DNA from: Bacteroidetes bacterium UBA4416 | GTDB taxonomy: Bacteria > Bacteroidota > Bacteroidia > B-17B0 > Aurantibacillaceae | Direction: 5' to 3' | NCBI GenBank assembly: GCA_002390745.1 | Contig: DGQK01000014.1 | Span: 58,976 to 114,845, forward strand | DNA: 55,870 nucleotides | Shown: positions 15,458 to 25,494 of the stretch, one piece after another | How positions within the stretch are numbered: position 1 is the stretch's first letter | Layout: each line of letters starts with the position of its first letter | Translations under genes and position numbers: made by a program | The notes under the pieces: generated by a model | Told to the model about the DNA's origin: nothing | The model's input: only the letters and a program-made list of their open reading frames with translations | Databases searched by the model: none

Positions 15458-15961
15458 ATGGAAAAAACCAAAATTCTGGATTCTAAGCAAATCGATCAAA
15501 AGCTCAACCGCATGGCCTACCAGGTGTATGAGAACAATTTCAAAGAAAAGGAATTGCTCATTGTAGGCATCGACGGCAACGGTTACAAAGTAGCGGAGAA
15601 AATAGCAGCCTTGCTCAATACCATCTCTTCTATCAAAACCAAAGTGGGCAGGATCAAAATAGACAAGGAAAACCCCTGGTCCTTTGAACCGAAGATCGAT
15701 TTCACCGAAAAAGATTTTGAGAACAAATCCGTGATCCTCGTCGACGATGTGCTCAACAGCGGCAAAACCCTCATGTATGCCGTGAAGCTTTTCCTCAACA
15801 AGCCGGTAAAACAACTGAATACCCTCGTGCTTGTCGACCGCAGCCACACCCGCTTCCCGGTGAAAGCCGATTTCGTGGGCCTCTCGCTCTCCACAACCTT
15901 ACAGGAGCGCATCGATACCGACTTTTCCAAAAAAGGAAAAGAAGCCGTGTACCTGGTGTAA
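15458..15961 (+). CDS. Phosphoribosyltransferase (PyrR/hypoxanthine type)
   Basis: This 167-residue cytoplasmic protein has a type I phosphoribosyltransferase fold. The PRPP-binding loop is SVILVDDVLNSGKTLMYAV (near residue 91), with the two adjacent acidic residues and the SGKT turn. The first phosphate loop is in LIVGIDGNGYKVAEKIA. The hood region VDRSHTRFPVKADFVGLSL is like that of PyrR and hypoxanthine phosphoribosyltransferases (RxHxxFPVxxDFVG). It lacks an obvious way to tell whether it salvages a base or regulates pyrimidine genes. No pyr genes are near. The start fits the promoter and the usual length. Confidence 0.85.
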   Translation: MEKTKILDSKQIDQKLNRMAYQVYENNFKEKELLIVGIDGNGYKVAEKIAALLNTISSIKTKVGRIKIDKENPWSFEPKIDFTEKDFENKSVILVDDVLNSGKTLMYAVKLFLNKPVKQLNTLVLVDRSHTRFPVKADFVGLSLSTTLQERIDTDFSKKGKEAVYLV

Positions 15962-16374
15962 TACTCCTTGTTATGTAGAGTATCCTCTGGTAAAGATTGG
16001 TTTCAATTTTTATGTCTGTATTTCTTTTTTCCTTGATGAGGACAATTGTGTTGTACACAATTGAGCCGGCATGTGCGTAGAGAATCCTTGAATTCTCGTT
16101 TCACCCCCTCATCTGCGCCGTTTTTTGGCATACTACGCGCTACACAAAGGGATTTCACTATTTATTTTGATGTGTTAATCTCCGGAATACATACACAAGA
16201 TGAAGGTAGTGTCACATCGAGTAAAAAATCCCGCCTCTTTGGATTTTTTGTATCGAGATGTAACGTTGGATAAGCTTACTTCGCAATCTCCCGAATGCCA
16301 CAACGCGTTCTGATGCCGAAGCGATGGCTGCACAGCCTGCCCCGCATTTATTGCGGGAGCCGGGGCCCGGACAC
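15962..16374. other. Intergenic region with one perfect inverted repeat
   Basis: About 410 bp hold no credible gene. CAATTGTG (16043-16050) and CACAATTG (16056-16063) are perfect inverted repeats with a 5-base loop. The frames that cross the region are short and lack a codon bias. Confidence 0.45.
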
Positions 16375-16410
16375 AAAAAATCCCGCCACAGGATCTGCAG
16401 CGGGATTTTT
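16375..16410 (-). terminator. Rho-independent terminator of the first PKD adhesin gene
   Basis: AAAAAATCCCGC (16375-16386) pairs with GCGGGATTTTT (16400-16410). It lies 20 bp beyond the stop codon at 16430. The core TCCCGC/GCGGGA recurs in the terminators at 48746 and 50893. Confidence 0.85.
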
Positions 16411-16429
16411 CATGTTATTCAATTCACAT

Positions 16430-19400
16430 TTATCTCAACAGGGTCACATGGCCTACATAATTATGGGTCTTGCCGAGCACATCCAGCACTTTCACCTTGT
16501 ACACAAACACCTCCTGCTTCACCTCTTCCGATTTCCCCTGGCGCCTGCCGTCCCAGCCTTTGGCAATATCATCGCTGTAGTAGATCATCTCGCCCCAGCG
16601 GTCGAAGATCCACATATCGTATTTCTGGATACCGATGCCGATGCCCGTAAACTTATCGTTGATGCCATCCGTGCTGAACGGCGTAAAGGCGTTCGGGATA
16701 TAGAAGGCAAACTCAGGACCGATCTCGATAGGCACCATCGTTGTATCGCTGCAACCATACTGGTTCACCACGATCAGGTTGGTGTAATACGTCCGGGCTG
16801 TTTCGCTGTTATACAGGTGCGAAGGATTGACATTCACCGAATCCGTCTTGTAGCCGCCGTCGCCGAAGGTCCAGTACCATTTGGTGTAATTTTGCGAGTT
16901 GTTCGTAAAGTATTCCAGCGGCGTTACCACATTGCCCGGATCAGGGTTGATCACGTAGCTGGCCACAGGCAGCGGGAACACCGTGATCATCGATTTGTAT
17001 TCTTTGGAATTTGTACAACCGCTGTCCGTCGTTACCACCAGCTTCACATCGTAATATTTCAGCTGGTTGCCGGTCAGGTTCTCATAGCATTTCGATTGCC
17101 CTGCAGGACTGGCCGCCGATACCGCCGAGCTGCCGTCGCCAAAGGTCCAGGTCCAGTTCCTGATTTGTGCAGGACCCGTTACCGTTGAGCCATTCGTAAA
17201 GTTCACACAATGCGTGCTGCAACCGTCCGGGTCATTGACCGTAAAGTTAGGTTGCGGGATATAATTCACATAAGGGAAAGCCCTCACCGTGTCGCGGCAT
17301 TGCCCCGGGTTGGAGATCACCACGAGCCCTACCGTTTGCTGACCGGCCGCCGGATAAATAAAGCTTGTAGACGCTTGCCCGCTGGCCTCGATCGTACTGA
17401 TGTTATTATTGAAATCCCAGTACCAGTCTGTTACCGTGCCGCTGCCCGGCTGCTCTACCGCTGTGAAGCTCACCGCCGCGCCATCGCAGGCGTTCCGGTA
17501 TACGATGTTCACATCCGGCATCTTATACACTTCCACCTGTTTCACCACATTTTTCACACAACCCTGGTTGGAAGTTACCGTTAAGGTCACATTGTAAACA
17601 GCCGGTGTTGCATAGCTGTGCGTGTTGGTAGTGCCCGTAGCCACAGCGCCGTCGCCAAAGGCCCAGGCATAGTTGGTATTAGTGCCTACCGCAATCGTTG
17701 TTCCCGAAGCGTCGAAGGTATTTGGCTGGGCGTTGATGCAATGATTGACGAAGGTAAAATCCGGCACCGGATTAGGATTCACATAAGCCGTCAGCACCGT
17801 CGTCGTATTCGAGCAGGTCAGGCCCGGGATTGGCGTTGTGGATACCGTATAGCTTACCGTGTTGAGGCCGTAGTTCGGGAAGGTATAGTTCGGATTAGGC
17901 ACCCCGCTAGCATCGATCGTACCATTGCTGGAGAAATCCCAGAAAAATCCGTTCACCGTGTTGCCATTGCCGTTGCTGGCATCTGTAAACTGGGTCGCGT
18001 TTCCGTGGCATACCACGTTAGCCGTAAAGGATGCCGTTGGTGTAGAGTACACATTCACCGGTTTCGTAATAAAATCCACGCAGCCATGAGTAGAAGTAGC
18101 CGTCAGGGTCGTATTGAACACCGCGTTTCCGTTAGTTCCCACCGTATAGGTATGCACCGGGTTCGCCACGTTCGAGTTCGGCGAGCCGTCGTCAAATACC
18201 CACACATAGGTAGGAGTGCCGCCCACATTGGCATTGGTGGTAATATTGGTTGTATTGGTAAAGGTGGTTGCTGCTCCGTGGCAAACATTATCCGGGAAGA
18301 AGTTCGGGATCGAATGCCCCCATACATCCACCGGAAGCGTAAAGGTGCTCACACAGCCGTTCGAGGAAGTTACCTGCAAAGCAGCCGTATAGGTACCGGA
18401 AGCCGGATAAGTAAAGCCCGGGTTTTGATTGAGGTTATCCGGCGTGCCGTCGTTGGTGAAATCCCAGCTCCAGGCGCTGATCGATCCTGTACCGGTGGTC
18501 GACAGGTCTGTGAAGGCCGTTTGCGTAGCCTGGCACACTGCCGTTGCACTGAAATTTGCTACCGGGGTCGGATGCACCGTCACCGTTTTTGTGATGCTGG
18601 CCGTGCAGGTCGTATTCGCCGTGATGTTCAGGGTAATCGTTTTCACACCGGCGCTGGTATAGCTCAAGCCCGAAGGATTCTGATTCGTGCTCGTCACGGA
18701 GGAAGCCCCTGTTCCGAATGCCCAGTTGTACTGGCTGATGTTATCCGGATTAGGAACGCTCGAGGTATTGTTCAGAACGATGGCCGCCCCCACGCAGGCA
18801 TTCACCGGCGCAAACGTAGCAGTAGGCAATGCGTTCACCCGCACCGACACCGTGGCGCTGTCTGTACAGCCGTTAGGCGTCGTCGCCTTAAGCTCTACCG
18901 TTTTGGGACCTGTCGTCGCGAAGGTATTAGCAGGCGATTGGGTCGTATTGTCTACCGTGCCGTTATTGTCAAAATCCCAGGCCCAGGTCAGGGCAGCGGC
19001 AGGCGTGACACTCGAGGTATTCACAAAGCTGGAGGCTGTTCCCAGACAGACGGGGTTTGCCGTAAAGCTGATGACGGGTTTCGGGTAAATGGTAATCGGC
19101 TTGCTGATGGAATCCTTGCACAGGCCCGCATCCGTAACCACCAGCTTCACCGTATACGTATTCGGCCCTGCATAGGTATGCGTTGGATTCGTTCCCATGC
19201 CTGTTCCGGAATTATCACCCCAGTTCCAGACCTGAGATACCAGGCCACCCGATCCCGTGCTGGTGCTTGTAAAGCTGGACACAACACCCTGGCAGTTGTT
19301 CGTTAAGCTGAAATTGGCTACAGGCCTCGGCGATACCACAATGGTTTTGGTGATACTGTCGAGGCAGCCGTTGCTCACCTTAAGCTTCACCGTTTTGCTG

Positions 19401-20776
19401 CCCGAAGATGCATAGGTATGCGTTTCATTCGGATTCCCGTTCGGCGTGGAATTTCCGTCGCCCCAGGTCCAGGTATAACTGTTGATCGCCGGGCCGCCGT
19501 TATTGGACGATGTACTCTGGAAAGGCACCGAGAAAGTCGTCTGGCAAGGCGCTGCGGTATAAGTAAAGTCGGCAAGAGGCGCCGTTATGATCGCAAAGTT
19601 GGAATAAAGCACCGGCGAGCTGCAGCTGGAGCCTGCCATGCCCAGGGTTACAGAATAGTTTCCGGAAGAGTTCACATTCACACAACGGCCGGTTTGCCCC
19701 GTTACACCCGGGCCGGTCCAGTTGTAAGAGGTAAAGCCTGTTGGCGCACAAAGGGTATTGGTACCTGCCGAGCAGATAAAGTTATTGGTAGAGCCTACAG
19801 CAATGTTGTTGTTGTTCAGGATAAGGCTCATGGGCTGGCAGGAGCAATCCACATAAGCCCAGCCCGCGTGCCCGCTCTGCGCACAGTCCGAAGCGATAAA
19901 CTCGATCTTAACGCACTGGCCGATGTATGCCGAAAGGTCGAAAGAGCGGGTTGTCCAGTTTTTCCACTTATAGGACCCCGAGGTCACGAACGTAGGATCA
20001 CCGCTTAGGCAGGAAGAACTGCTGTTTACCACGTTATAGGCACCGCATGGAATCGGGTTTCCGCCGCAGTCCGTAAAAGAAATGTTAAAATAAGGTTGAT
20101 CCACGCAGGTATGCCCGGCATCCTCCAGGACCACCGCAAAGTTGTACACAAACACCGAATTGGCCGGTGTTACGGTAAACGACTGGCTGGCCATCACGGC
20201 ATATCCACCGGTCGTCGCGCCATCCCCAAGCTTCAGGGAAAAATTGCCGCCGCCCGGAGGAACCCGCTGTAAAGCCGCAATCGTCGGGTCTGTTCCCGGG
20301 GTTACTACCGAGAATCTGGTGGTTGCCGCCGCGCAGCAGCCTGCATGCGTTACGGAGTTGGCATTATTCCCCTGGGTCAGTGTCCAGCCCGTTGTATTGC
20401 CTGTTTCAAAGTCCACGTTGGTACATGGAGCCTGTACGCTGGGGTTACCCGGCGCCCCTGCCGGGCGTCCCGCCTGACTGGCATTGTAGGCCGCAGCATC
20501 CAGCCCGTACCTGGTATTAATGTATTTCCGTTTTGCCAGAGAGAGAAGGATCTTCTGCTCCCAGGCCGGCGCGCCCCCGATCGCTGCCTGCTGCCGGGCT
20601 GCAATTTCATTAAACCCCGCAATAGAATCCTGGTCAAACACATGCTGAAAAGAATTCAGCTTTACCGAAATCAAAGAATCCTGGTTATGTGTATGCGAAT
20701 GGCTGTTGATCTGTGCCCCGGAAGTGGTCATGTGGGCAAGGGCGATCAGCGTAAGAATAGATTTCATAGTTTTCAT
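16430..20776 (-). CDS. Giant secreted adhesin with 11 PKD-like repeats and a CHU_C type IX sorting domain (copy A)
   Basis: The 1448-residue protein starts MKTMKSILTLIALAHMTTSG (signal peptide to about residue 25); the frame extends upstream but the signal fixes the start. A His/Asn linker (INSHSHTHNQ) precedes an N-terminal module (about residues 105-330) with NVDFETGNTTGW and FDLSAYIGQCVKIEFIASDC. An Ig-like segment ending NWTGPGVTGQTGRC follows. Then come 11 PKD-like units, each opening P-x-x-x-F...C, with many WxWGDG or WxFGDG turns. The C-terminus FYIPNAFTPFSTDGINDKF and MWIFDRWGEMIYYSDDIAKG is a CHU_C gliding-motility sorting domain. It should cross the outer membrane by the type IX system and stay on the cell surface. 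It is a full-length paralogue of the 21181-25482 product. The two genes are probably transcribed separately (405 bp between them). Confidence 0.93.
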   Translation of the reverse strand: MKTMKSILTLIALAHMTTSGAQINSHSHTHNQDSLISVKLNSFQHVFDQDSIAGFNEIAARQQAAIGGAPAWEQKILLSLAKRKYINTRYGLDAAAYNASQAGRPAGAPGNPSVQAPCTNVDFETGNTTGWTLTQGNNANSVTHAGCCAAATTRFSVVTPGTDPTIAALQRVPPGGGNFSLKLGDGATTGGYAVMASQSFTVTPANSVFVYNFAVVLEDAGHTCVDQPYFNISFTDCGGNPIPCGAYNVVNSSSSCLSGDPTFVTSGSYKWKNWTTRSFDLSAYIGQCVKIEFIASDCAQSGHAGWAYVDCSCQPMSLILNNNNIAVGSTNNFICSAGTNTLCAPTGFTSYNWTGPGVTGQTGRCVNVNSSGNYSVTLGMAGSSCSSPVLYSNFAIITAPLADFTYTAAPCQTTFSVPFQSTSSNNGGPAINSYTWTWGDGNSTPNGNPNETHTYASSGSKTVKLKVSNGCLDSITKTIVVSPRPVANFSLTNNCQGVVSSFTSTSTGSGGLVSQVWNWGDNSGTGMGTNPTHTYAGPNTYTVKLVVTDAGLCKDSISKPITIYPKPVISFTANPVCLGTASSFVNTSSVTPAAALTWAWDFDNNGTVDNTTQSPANTFATTGPKTVELKATTPNGCTDSATVSVRVNALPTATFAPVNACVGAAIVLNNTSSVPNPDNISQYNWAFGTGASSVTSTNQNPSGLSYTSAGVKTITLNITANTTCTASITKTVTVHPTPVANFSATAVCQATQTAFTDLSTTGTGSISAWSWDFTNDGTPDNLNQNPGFTYPASGTYTAALQVTSSNGCVSTFTLPVDVWGHSIPNFFPDNVCHGAATTFTNTTNITTNANVGGTPTYVWVFDDGSPNSNVANPVHTYTVGTNGNAVFNTTLTATSTHGCVDFITKPVNVYSTPTASFTANVVCHGNATQFTDASNGNGNTVNGFFWDFSSNGTIDASGVPNPNYTFPNYGLNTVSYTVSTTPIPGLTCSNTTTVLTAYVNPNPVPDFTFVNHCINAQPNTFDASGTTIAVGTNTNYAWAFGDGAVATGTTNTHSYATPAVYNVTLTVTSNQGCVKNVVKQVEVYKMPDVNIVYRNACDGAAVSFTAVEQPGSGTVTDWYWDFNNNISTIEASGQASTSFIYPAAGQQTVGLVVISNPGQCRDTVRAFPYVNYIPQPNFTVNDPDGCSTHCVNFTNGSTVTGPAQIRNWTWTFGDGSSAVSAASPAGQSKCYENLTGNQLKYYDVKLVVTTDSGCTNSKEYKSMITVFPLPVASYVINPDPGNVVTPLEYFTNNSQNYTKWYWTFGDGGYKTDSVNVNPSHLYNSETARTYYTNLIVVNQYGCSDTTMVPIEIGPEFAFYIPNAFTPFSTDGINDKFTGIGIGIQKYDMWIFDRWGEMIYYSDDIAKGWDGRRQGKSEEVKQEVFVYKVKVLDVLGKTHNYVGHVTLLR

Positions 20777-21053
20777 AAGCAGGTGGTTTAGGTAGTCGTA
20801 CAAAAAAACAGGTAGGTTATAGAGCGCAATGTTAAGTTCACGGTGTTATACAATTTTATCCAAAAAATATCTATTCTTATAAATTTACACTAAGGAATTG
20901 TATATGTTAAATAATTGAAATCAGCCATTCACCCGCCTGGGGACTTTTATCCACAAAAATAAGTCATTCGCCTCAAAAATAAGATTACCATTGTGTATAC
21001 AATTTATGCACATTTAAATTTGACTTTAGAGGTTTTGCTCTTGTTATAACGTA
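20777..21053. other. Regulatory gap upstream of adhesin gene A
   Basis: The gap holds TATACAATT at 20847-20855, AATTGTATA at 20896-20904 and GTATACAATT at 20995-21004, plus TAAATAATTGAAATCA from 20908. The first two and the last also occur, in the same order, upstream of adhesin gene B (25511, 25533, 25560). They look like a shared operator/promoter region. No gene. Confidence 0.6.
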
Positions 21054-21084
21054 AAAGCGCGACCTTCTACGAAAAGGCCGCGCT
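21054..21084 (-). terminator. Hairpin downstream of adhesin gene B
   Basis: AAAGCGCGaCCTT and AAGGcCGCGCTT pair with one mismatch around a short loop. It lies about 100 bp after the stop at 21181. The following bases on the minus strand are not very T-rich, so this is a weak terminator at best. Confidence 0.5.
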
Positions 21085-21180
21085 TAGGTTACGCTTTTTG
21101 AGAAAAAGATTTTAACATTTCAGGGTTTCTACCCTAAAAAATTTAGCAACGATGTCAGGGGGCAAAAAATCCCCGTAAAA

Positions 21181-24100
21181 TTACCTGAGTAAAGTTACGT
21201 GTCCAACATATTCATGGTTCTTTCCGAGCACATCCTTTAATTTCACTTTCCACACATATACCTCCTGCTTGGCCTCCTGTGCCTTACCCTGGCGCTTTCC
21301 ATCCCAGCCTTTGGCAATGTCATCCGTGTAATAGATCATTTCTCCCCAACGGTCGAAGATCCACATGTCGTACGTTTCGATGCCGATCCCTTTACCGGTA
21401 AACACATCATTCACATTGTCCGTACTGAACGGCGTAAAAGCATTCGGAATGTAGAATATAAACTCAGGTCCTATTTCAATAGGCACCATTGCCGTATCGC
21501 TGCATCCATACTGGTTTAACACGATCAGGTTGGTATAATACGTCGTTGCCGTTTCGCTGTTGTACAAATGGGTCGGGTTCACATTGACCGAATCGGTCTT
21601 GTAGCCTCCGTCGCCGAAGGTCCAGAACCACCTGGTATAATCAAGCGAGTGGTTGGTGAAATATTCCAACGGCTCCACCACATTTCCCGGATCGGGGTTG
21701 ATCTCGTAAGCCGCTACAGGCGTAGGATATACCGTAATGTAATTTTTCTTCTCCAGCGAATCCGAACAGCCCTTGTCGGTAGTCACTACCAGCTTCACAT
21801 CGAAGTATTTCAGCTGATCGCTGGTTGTATTGTTATAACAATGCGACTGGTTGGCATTCGTAGGCGAATGAATCACCGTTCCGTCGCCAAGCATCCATTT
21901 CCAGTCGATGATCTGTGCAGGAGGCGTTACGGCAGCCGTCTGGTCCGAAAAGACCACGCAATGCACCGGGCAGCCGCTCGCTTTGTCCACAGAAAATAAG
22001 GCTTTGGGGTTATAATCCACATACACCGGCACCCTTAGCGTATCGCGGCACTGGCCCGGATTTGATTCCGTAACCAGGCCAACCGTATGGCTGCCGGCAG
22101 CCGGGAAGATGTAGCTGACCGTTTGCCCGTTCGCTTCTATCGTATTGATGTTGTTGTTGTAATCCCAATACCAGTTCGTAACTGTGCCGCTGCCGTTCTG
22201 CTCTGTGGCCGTGAAGCCGACAGCCTGGCCGTCGCAGGCAGGAGTGCTGGCTACGCTCATGATCGGTTTCCTGTATACTTCCACCTGCTTTACCACGCTC
22301 TTCACACAGCCCTGGTTGGAAGTTACCGTTAAGGTCACATTGTAAACACTTGGCGTGGCGTAACTATGTGAACTCAGGGTTCCTGTAGCCACACCGCCAT
22401 CGCCAAAGCTCCAGGCATAATTGGTGTTGGTGCCTACCGCAATCGTTGTTCCCGAAGCATCAAATGTATTGGGCTGCGCATTGATGCAATGGTTGACGAA
22501 GCTAAAGTCGGGCACAGGAACAGGGTTTACGTACACCGAGATCGTATTCGTGGAATTTGAGCAGGTAAGCCCTGCCACCGGCGTGGTTGATACGGTATAG
22601 CTTACCAGGTTGTTGCCATAAGCCGGGAAGATATAATTCACATTGGCAACGCCCGTTGCATCGACCGTTCCGTTGCTCAGGAAATCCCACTGGTAACCGT
22701 TGATCACATTTCCGTTGCCATTGCTGGCATCCGTCAGCTGCGTGGGAGCCCCGAGGCACACCGTATTGGAAGTAAAAGCTGCCGTCGGGATCGCAAACAC
22801 GTTTACCGGCTTCACAACAAGATCAATACAGTTGTGTGTAGACGTTGCCGTTAAGGTCACGTTATAAACGGCATTGCCGTTTGCTCCCAGCGTATAGGTA
22901 TGCACCGGGTTTGTGGTGGTGGCATTCGGAGAGCCATCTGCAAAAGCCCATACATAGGCCGGTGCTCCACCCGTATTGGGGTTCACTGTAGTGCTGGTTT
23001 GGTTGGTAAAGGTTGTCGCGGTGCCGTAGCACACGTTGTCCGGCGAAAAATTCGGAACCGTATGCCCCCACACATCTACCGGAAGCGTAAAGGTATTCAC
23101 ACAGCCCGTAGAAGAGGTTACCTGCAGCGATGTGGTAAACGTTCCGGAAGAAGGGAACGTAAAGCCGGGGTTCTGCGTGAGGTTATCGGCCACACCATCA
23201 CTTGTAAAATCCCAGCTCCAGGCGTTGATAACTCCGGTACCGGTAGTCGACAGATCGGTAAAGGCCGTTTGTGTAGCCTGGCATACTGCCGTGGCACTGA
23301 AGTTTGCCGCCGGCGAAGGATAGATCGTTACCGTTTTGGTAATGCTGGCCGTGCAGGTCGTATTCGCCATAATGTCAAGCGTGATTGTTTTTACTCCACT
23401 CGTTGAATAACTCACCGGCGACGGGTTCTGGTTGGTGCTCGCCGCAGGATTGGCTCCCGCGCCAAAATTCCAGCTATACTGGCTGATATTGTCCGGATTA
23501 GGAACACTGGACGTATTATTCAGTACCACATTCGCGCCGATACAGGCATTCACCGGGGTAAAAGTCGCTGTTGGCAGCGCATTCACCCTTACGGCGATGG
23601 CAGAGCTGTCGCGGCATCCGTTAGGGCTGGTCGCTTTCAGCTCCGCCGTATAGGTACCCACGGCAGCATAATTATTGGTTGGCGACTGTGTTGTATTATC
23701 CGTTGTGCCGTTGTTATCGAAATCCCAGGCCCAGGTTAAGGCGGCAGCCGGCGTAATGCTGCTGTTATTGGTGAAGTTTACCGCCGTGCCCAGGCATACC
23801 GGGTTTGCCGTGAAGCTGATGACCGGTTTCGGGAAAATGGTGATCGGCTGCGTGATCGAATCCTTGCACAAGCCTGCATCTGTCACCACCAGCTTCACGT
23901 TGAAAGTACCCGGCCCCGCGTACGTATGATTAGGCGTTGCCCCCATTCCATTGCCGGAGTTATCACCCCAGTTCCATACCTGCGATACAATACTTGCGAC
24001 AGGCGTGCTGGTGCTCGTAAAATTGGAAGCCGCTCCCACGCAACCATTGGCAAGGTTGAAGCCGGCTGTTGGTTTTGGGGTTACCGTGATGGTTTTACTG

Positions 24101-25482
24101 ATGCTATCCACACAGCCGCCGTTCGATATTTTGAGCTTCACGGTACGCGTTCCGGCAGTCGTGTAAGTATGAGTTTCCACGGCAGCAGATCCTGCCGGCG
24201 AAGCATCGCCCCAGTCCCAGACATAGCCAGAAATAGCCGGTCCTCCATTCTGTTGCGAGGTACTCTGGAAAGGCACCGAGAACGTGGTTTGGCAAGGCGT
24301 AGTGGTGAAGGTAAAGTCGGCGATCGGCTTCGGCACAATCGCAAAATTTGAATACAGCACCGGGCTGTTACAGCTGGTGCCCTGCATCAGGAGCGAAACC
24401 GAATAGGAACCTGTGGCATTTGCCGAAACGCATTGCCCCGTTTGCCCCGTAACCCCGGGGCCCGTCCAGCTATAACCGGTAAAGCCCGGCGGTGCGCATA
24501 AGGTATTGTTTCCTACAGCGCACATGGAGCTGTTCGTTTGCCCTACCGGGATATCAAAACCATTCAGGTTCAGCGTCATGGGCTGGCAGGAAGCATCGAT
24601 ATAGCAGTAGCCCGGGTGAGCGCCCTGCGAAGCCACACAGCCTCCAACCGTAAACTCGATATTCACACATTGCCCGATATAAGCGGTGAGGTCAAAGGAA
24701 CGCGTCTGCCAGGGCTTGTAGCTCCAGACGCCGCTCGAAATAAAAGTAGGATCGCCACTGCTACAGGCAGAGCCGCTTTGGGATACCTGGTACTGTGCGC
24801 AGGGAATCACCACATTGTTGCAGGTTTCAAACTTAATGTTAAAGAACGGCTGATCCGAACAGGCATGCCCACCATCCTGCAGAACGACGGCGTACTTGTA
24901 TACAAATACAGAGTTGGCTGCTGTTACGGTGAAGGTCTGGTTCAGCCTGTAGGACATACCTCCCGTCCCTGTTTGCCCCAGGCGGCAGGCAAAATTGCCT
25001 CCGCCCGGAGGAACCGTTGGCAAAGCCGGAACATTGGGATCGGTTCCCGGGCCGACGATGATGGCCTGCGCTGTAGGGGCGCCACAGCATCCTGCCATGG
25101 TCTGCGAATTATTGTTAGGGCCTTCCATGGCCGTCCATCCCGCAAGGGTTCCCGTTTCAAAGCCCGGATTGGTGCAGGGGGCCTGTACTCCGGGGTTGGC
25201 AGGTGGCGCCGGCCTCAGGCTGTATTTATAATCGATGAACTGACGCTCGAGTGCAGCCACATACCGCTTTTGCTGCCAGGCTTCAGGCGCATAACGCCTT
25301 GCCTCTTTCCAGGCAGCATCCGTATCAAAGCCGCGGATAGAATCGGGATCATTCTCGAGTCTCAGATAAAATTTATCGATATGCTCATTATTTATCCCTG
25401 TATGAAGGTGGTGCTGGTCGGTCTGAGATAGACAAAGTGAACATAAGAACAATAAAACAAGTGTGTGTAGTGATGTTTTCAT
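21181..25482 (-). CDS. Giant secreted adhesin with 11 PKD-like repeats and a CHU_C type IX sorting domain (copy B)
   Basis: The protein has 1433 residues from the signal peptide MKTSLHTLVLLFLCSLCLSQ (start 25482, chosen over an upstream in-frame codon). Its domain order is that of copy A: the N-terminal module with NPGFETGTLAGW and FDLTAYIGQCVNIEFTVGGC, an Ig-like part, 11 PKD-like units, and the CHU_C end (FIFYIPNAFTPFSTDNVNDV, then YDMWIFDRWGEMIYYTDD). Long stretches are identical to copy A, for example CINAQPNTFDASGTTIAVG and WAWDFDNNGT. Units 9 and 10 and the N-terminal 100 residues differ most. The last residues GHVTLLR are the same in both. Cys residues recur once per PKD unit in both, which could allow disulphides on the outer face. 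The protein is likely a surface adhesin or matrix protein. Confidence 0.93.
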   Translation of the reverse strand: MKTSLHTLVLLFLCSLCLSQTDQHHLHTGINNEHIDKFYLRLENDPDSIRGFDTDAAWKEARRYAPEAWQQKRYVAALERQFIDYKYSLRPAPPANPGVQAPCTNPGFETGTLAGWTAMEGPNNNSQTMAGCCGAPTAQAIIVGPGTDPNVPALPTVPPGGGNFACRLGQTGTGGMSYRLNQTFTVTAANSVFVYKYAVVLQDGGHACSDQPFFNIKFETCNNVVIPCAQYQVSQSGSACSSGDPTFISSGVWSYKPWQTRSFDLTAYIGQCVNIEFTVGGCVASQGAHPGYCYIDASCQPMTLNLNGFDIPVGQTNSSMCAVGNNTLCAPPGFTGYSWTGPGVTGQTGQCVSANATGSYSVSLLMQGTSCNSPVLYSNFAIVPKPIADFTFTTTPCQTTFSVPFQSTSQQNGGPAISGYVWDWGDASPAGSAAVETHTYTTAGTRTVKLKISNGGCVDSISKTITVTPKPTAGFNLANGCVGAASNFTSTSTPVASIVSQVWNWGDNSGNGMGATPNHTYAGPGTFNVKLVVTDAGLCKDSITQPITIFPKPVISFTANPVCLGTAVNFTNNSSITPAAALTWAWDFDNNGTTDNTTQSPTNNYAAVGTYTAELKATSPNGCRDSSAIAVRVNALPTATFTPVNACIGANVVLNNTSSVPNPDNISQYSWNFGAGANPAASTNQNPSPVSYSTSGVKTITLDIMANTTCTASITKTVTIYPSPAANFSATAVCQATQTAFTDLSTTGTGVINAWSWDFTSDGVADNLTQNPGFTFPSSGTFTTSLQVTSSTGCVNTFTLPVDVWGHTVPNFSPDNVCYGTATTFTNQTSTTVNPNTGGAPAYVWAFADGSPNATTTNPVHTYTLGANGNAVYNVTLTATSTHNCIDLVVKPVNVFAIPTAAFTSNTVCLGAPTQLTDASNGNGNVINGYQWDFLSNGTVDATGVANVNYIFPAYGNNLVSYTVSTTPVAGLTCSNSTNTISVYVNPVPVPDFSFVNHCINAQPNTFDASGTTIAVGTNTNYAWSFGDGGVATGTLSSHSYATPSVYNVTLTVTSNQGCVKSVVKQVEVYRKPIMSVASTPACDGQAVGFTATEQNGSGTVTNWYWDYNNNINTIEANGQTVSYIFPAAGSHTVGLVTESNPGQCRDTLRVPVYVDYNPKALFSVDKASGCPVHCVVFSDQTAAVTPPAQIIDWKWMLGDGTVIHSPTNANQSHCYNNTTSDQLKYFDVKLVVTTDKGCSDSLEKKNYITVYPTPVAAYEINPDPGNVVEPLEYFTNHSLDYTRWFWTFGDGGYKTDSVNVNPTHLYNSETATTYYTNLIVLNQYGCSDTAMVPIEIGPEFIFYIPNAFTPFSTDNVNDVFTGKGIGIETYDMWIFDRWGEMIYYTDDIAKGWDGKRQGKAQEAKQEVYVWKVKLKDVLGKNHEYVGHVTLLR

Positions 25483-25494
25483 AGTCTTAAGGTT

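Noticed and set aside
16295..17188. A 297-codon plus-strand frame at the end of the first adhesin gene
   Set aside because: It starts before the terminator hairpin, continues antisense through the CHU_C domain, and has no recognisable feature.
17618..19306. A 562-codon open frame on the plus strand with many Arg, His and Ile codons
   Set aside because: It lies wholly antisense to the PKD adhesin gene, whose repeats, signal peptide and sorting domain are clear. The composition is what complementary codons of a Thr/Val/Asn-rich gene produce. No motif or signal is present.
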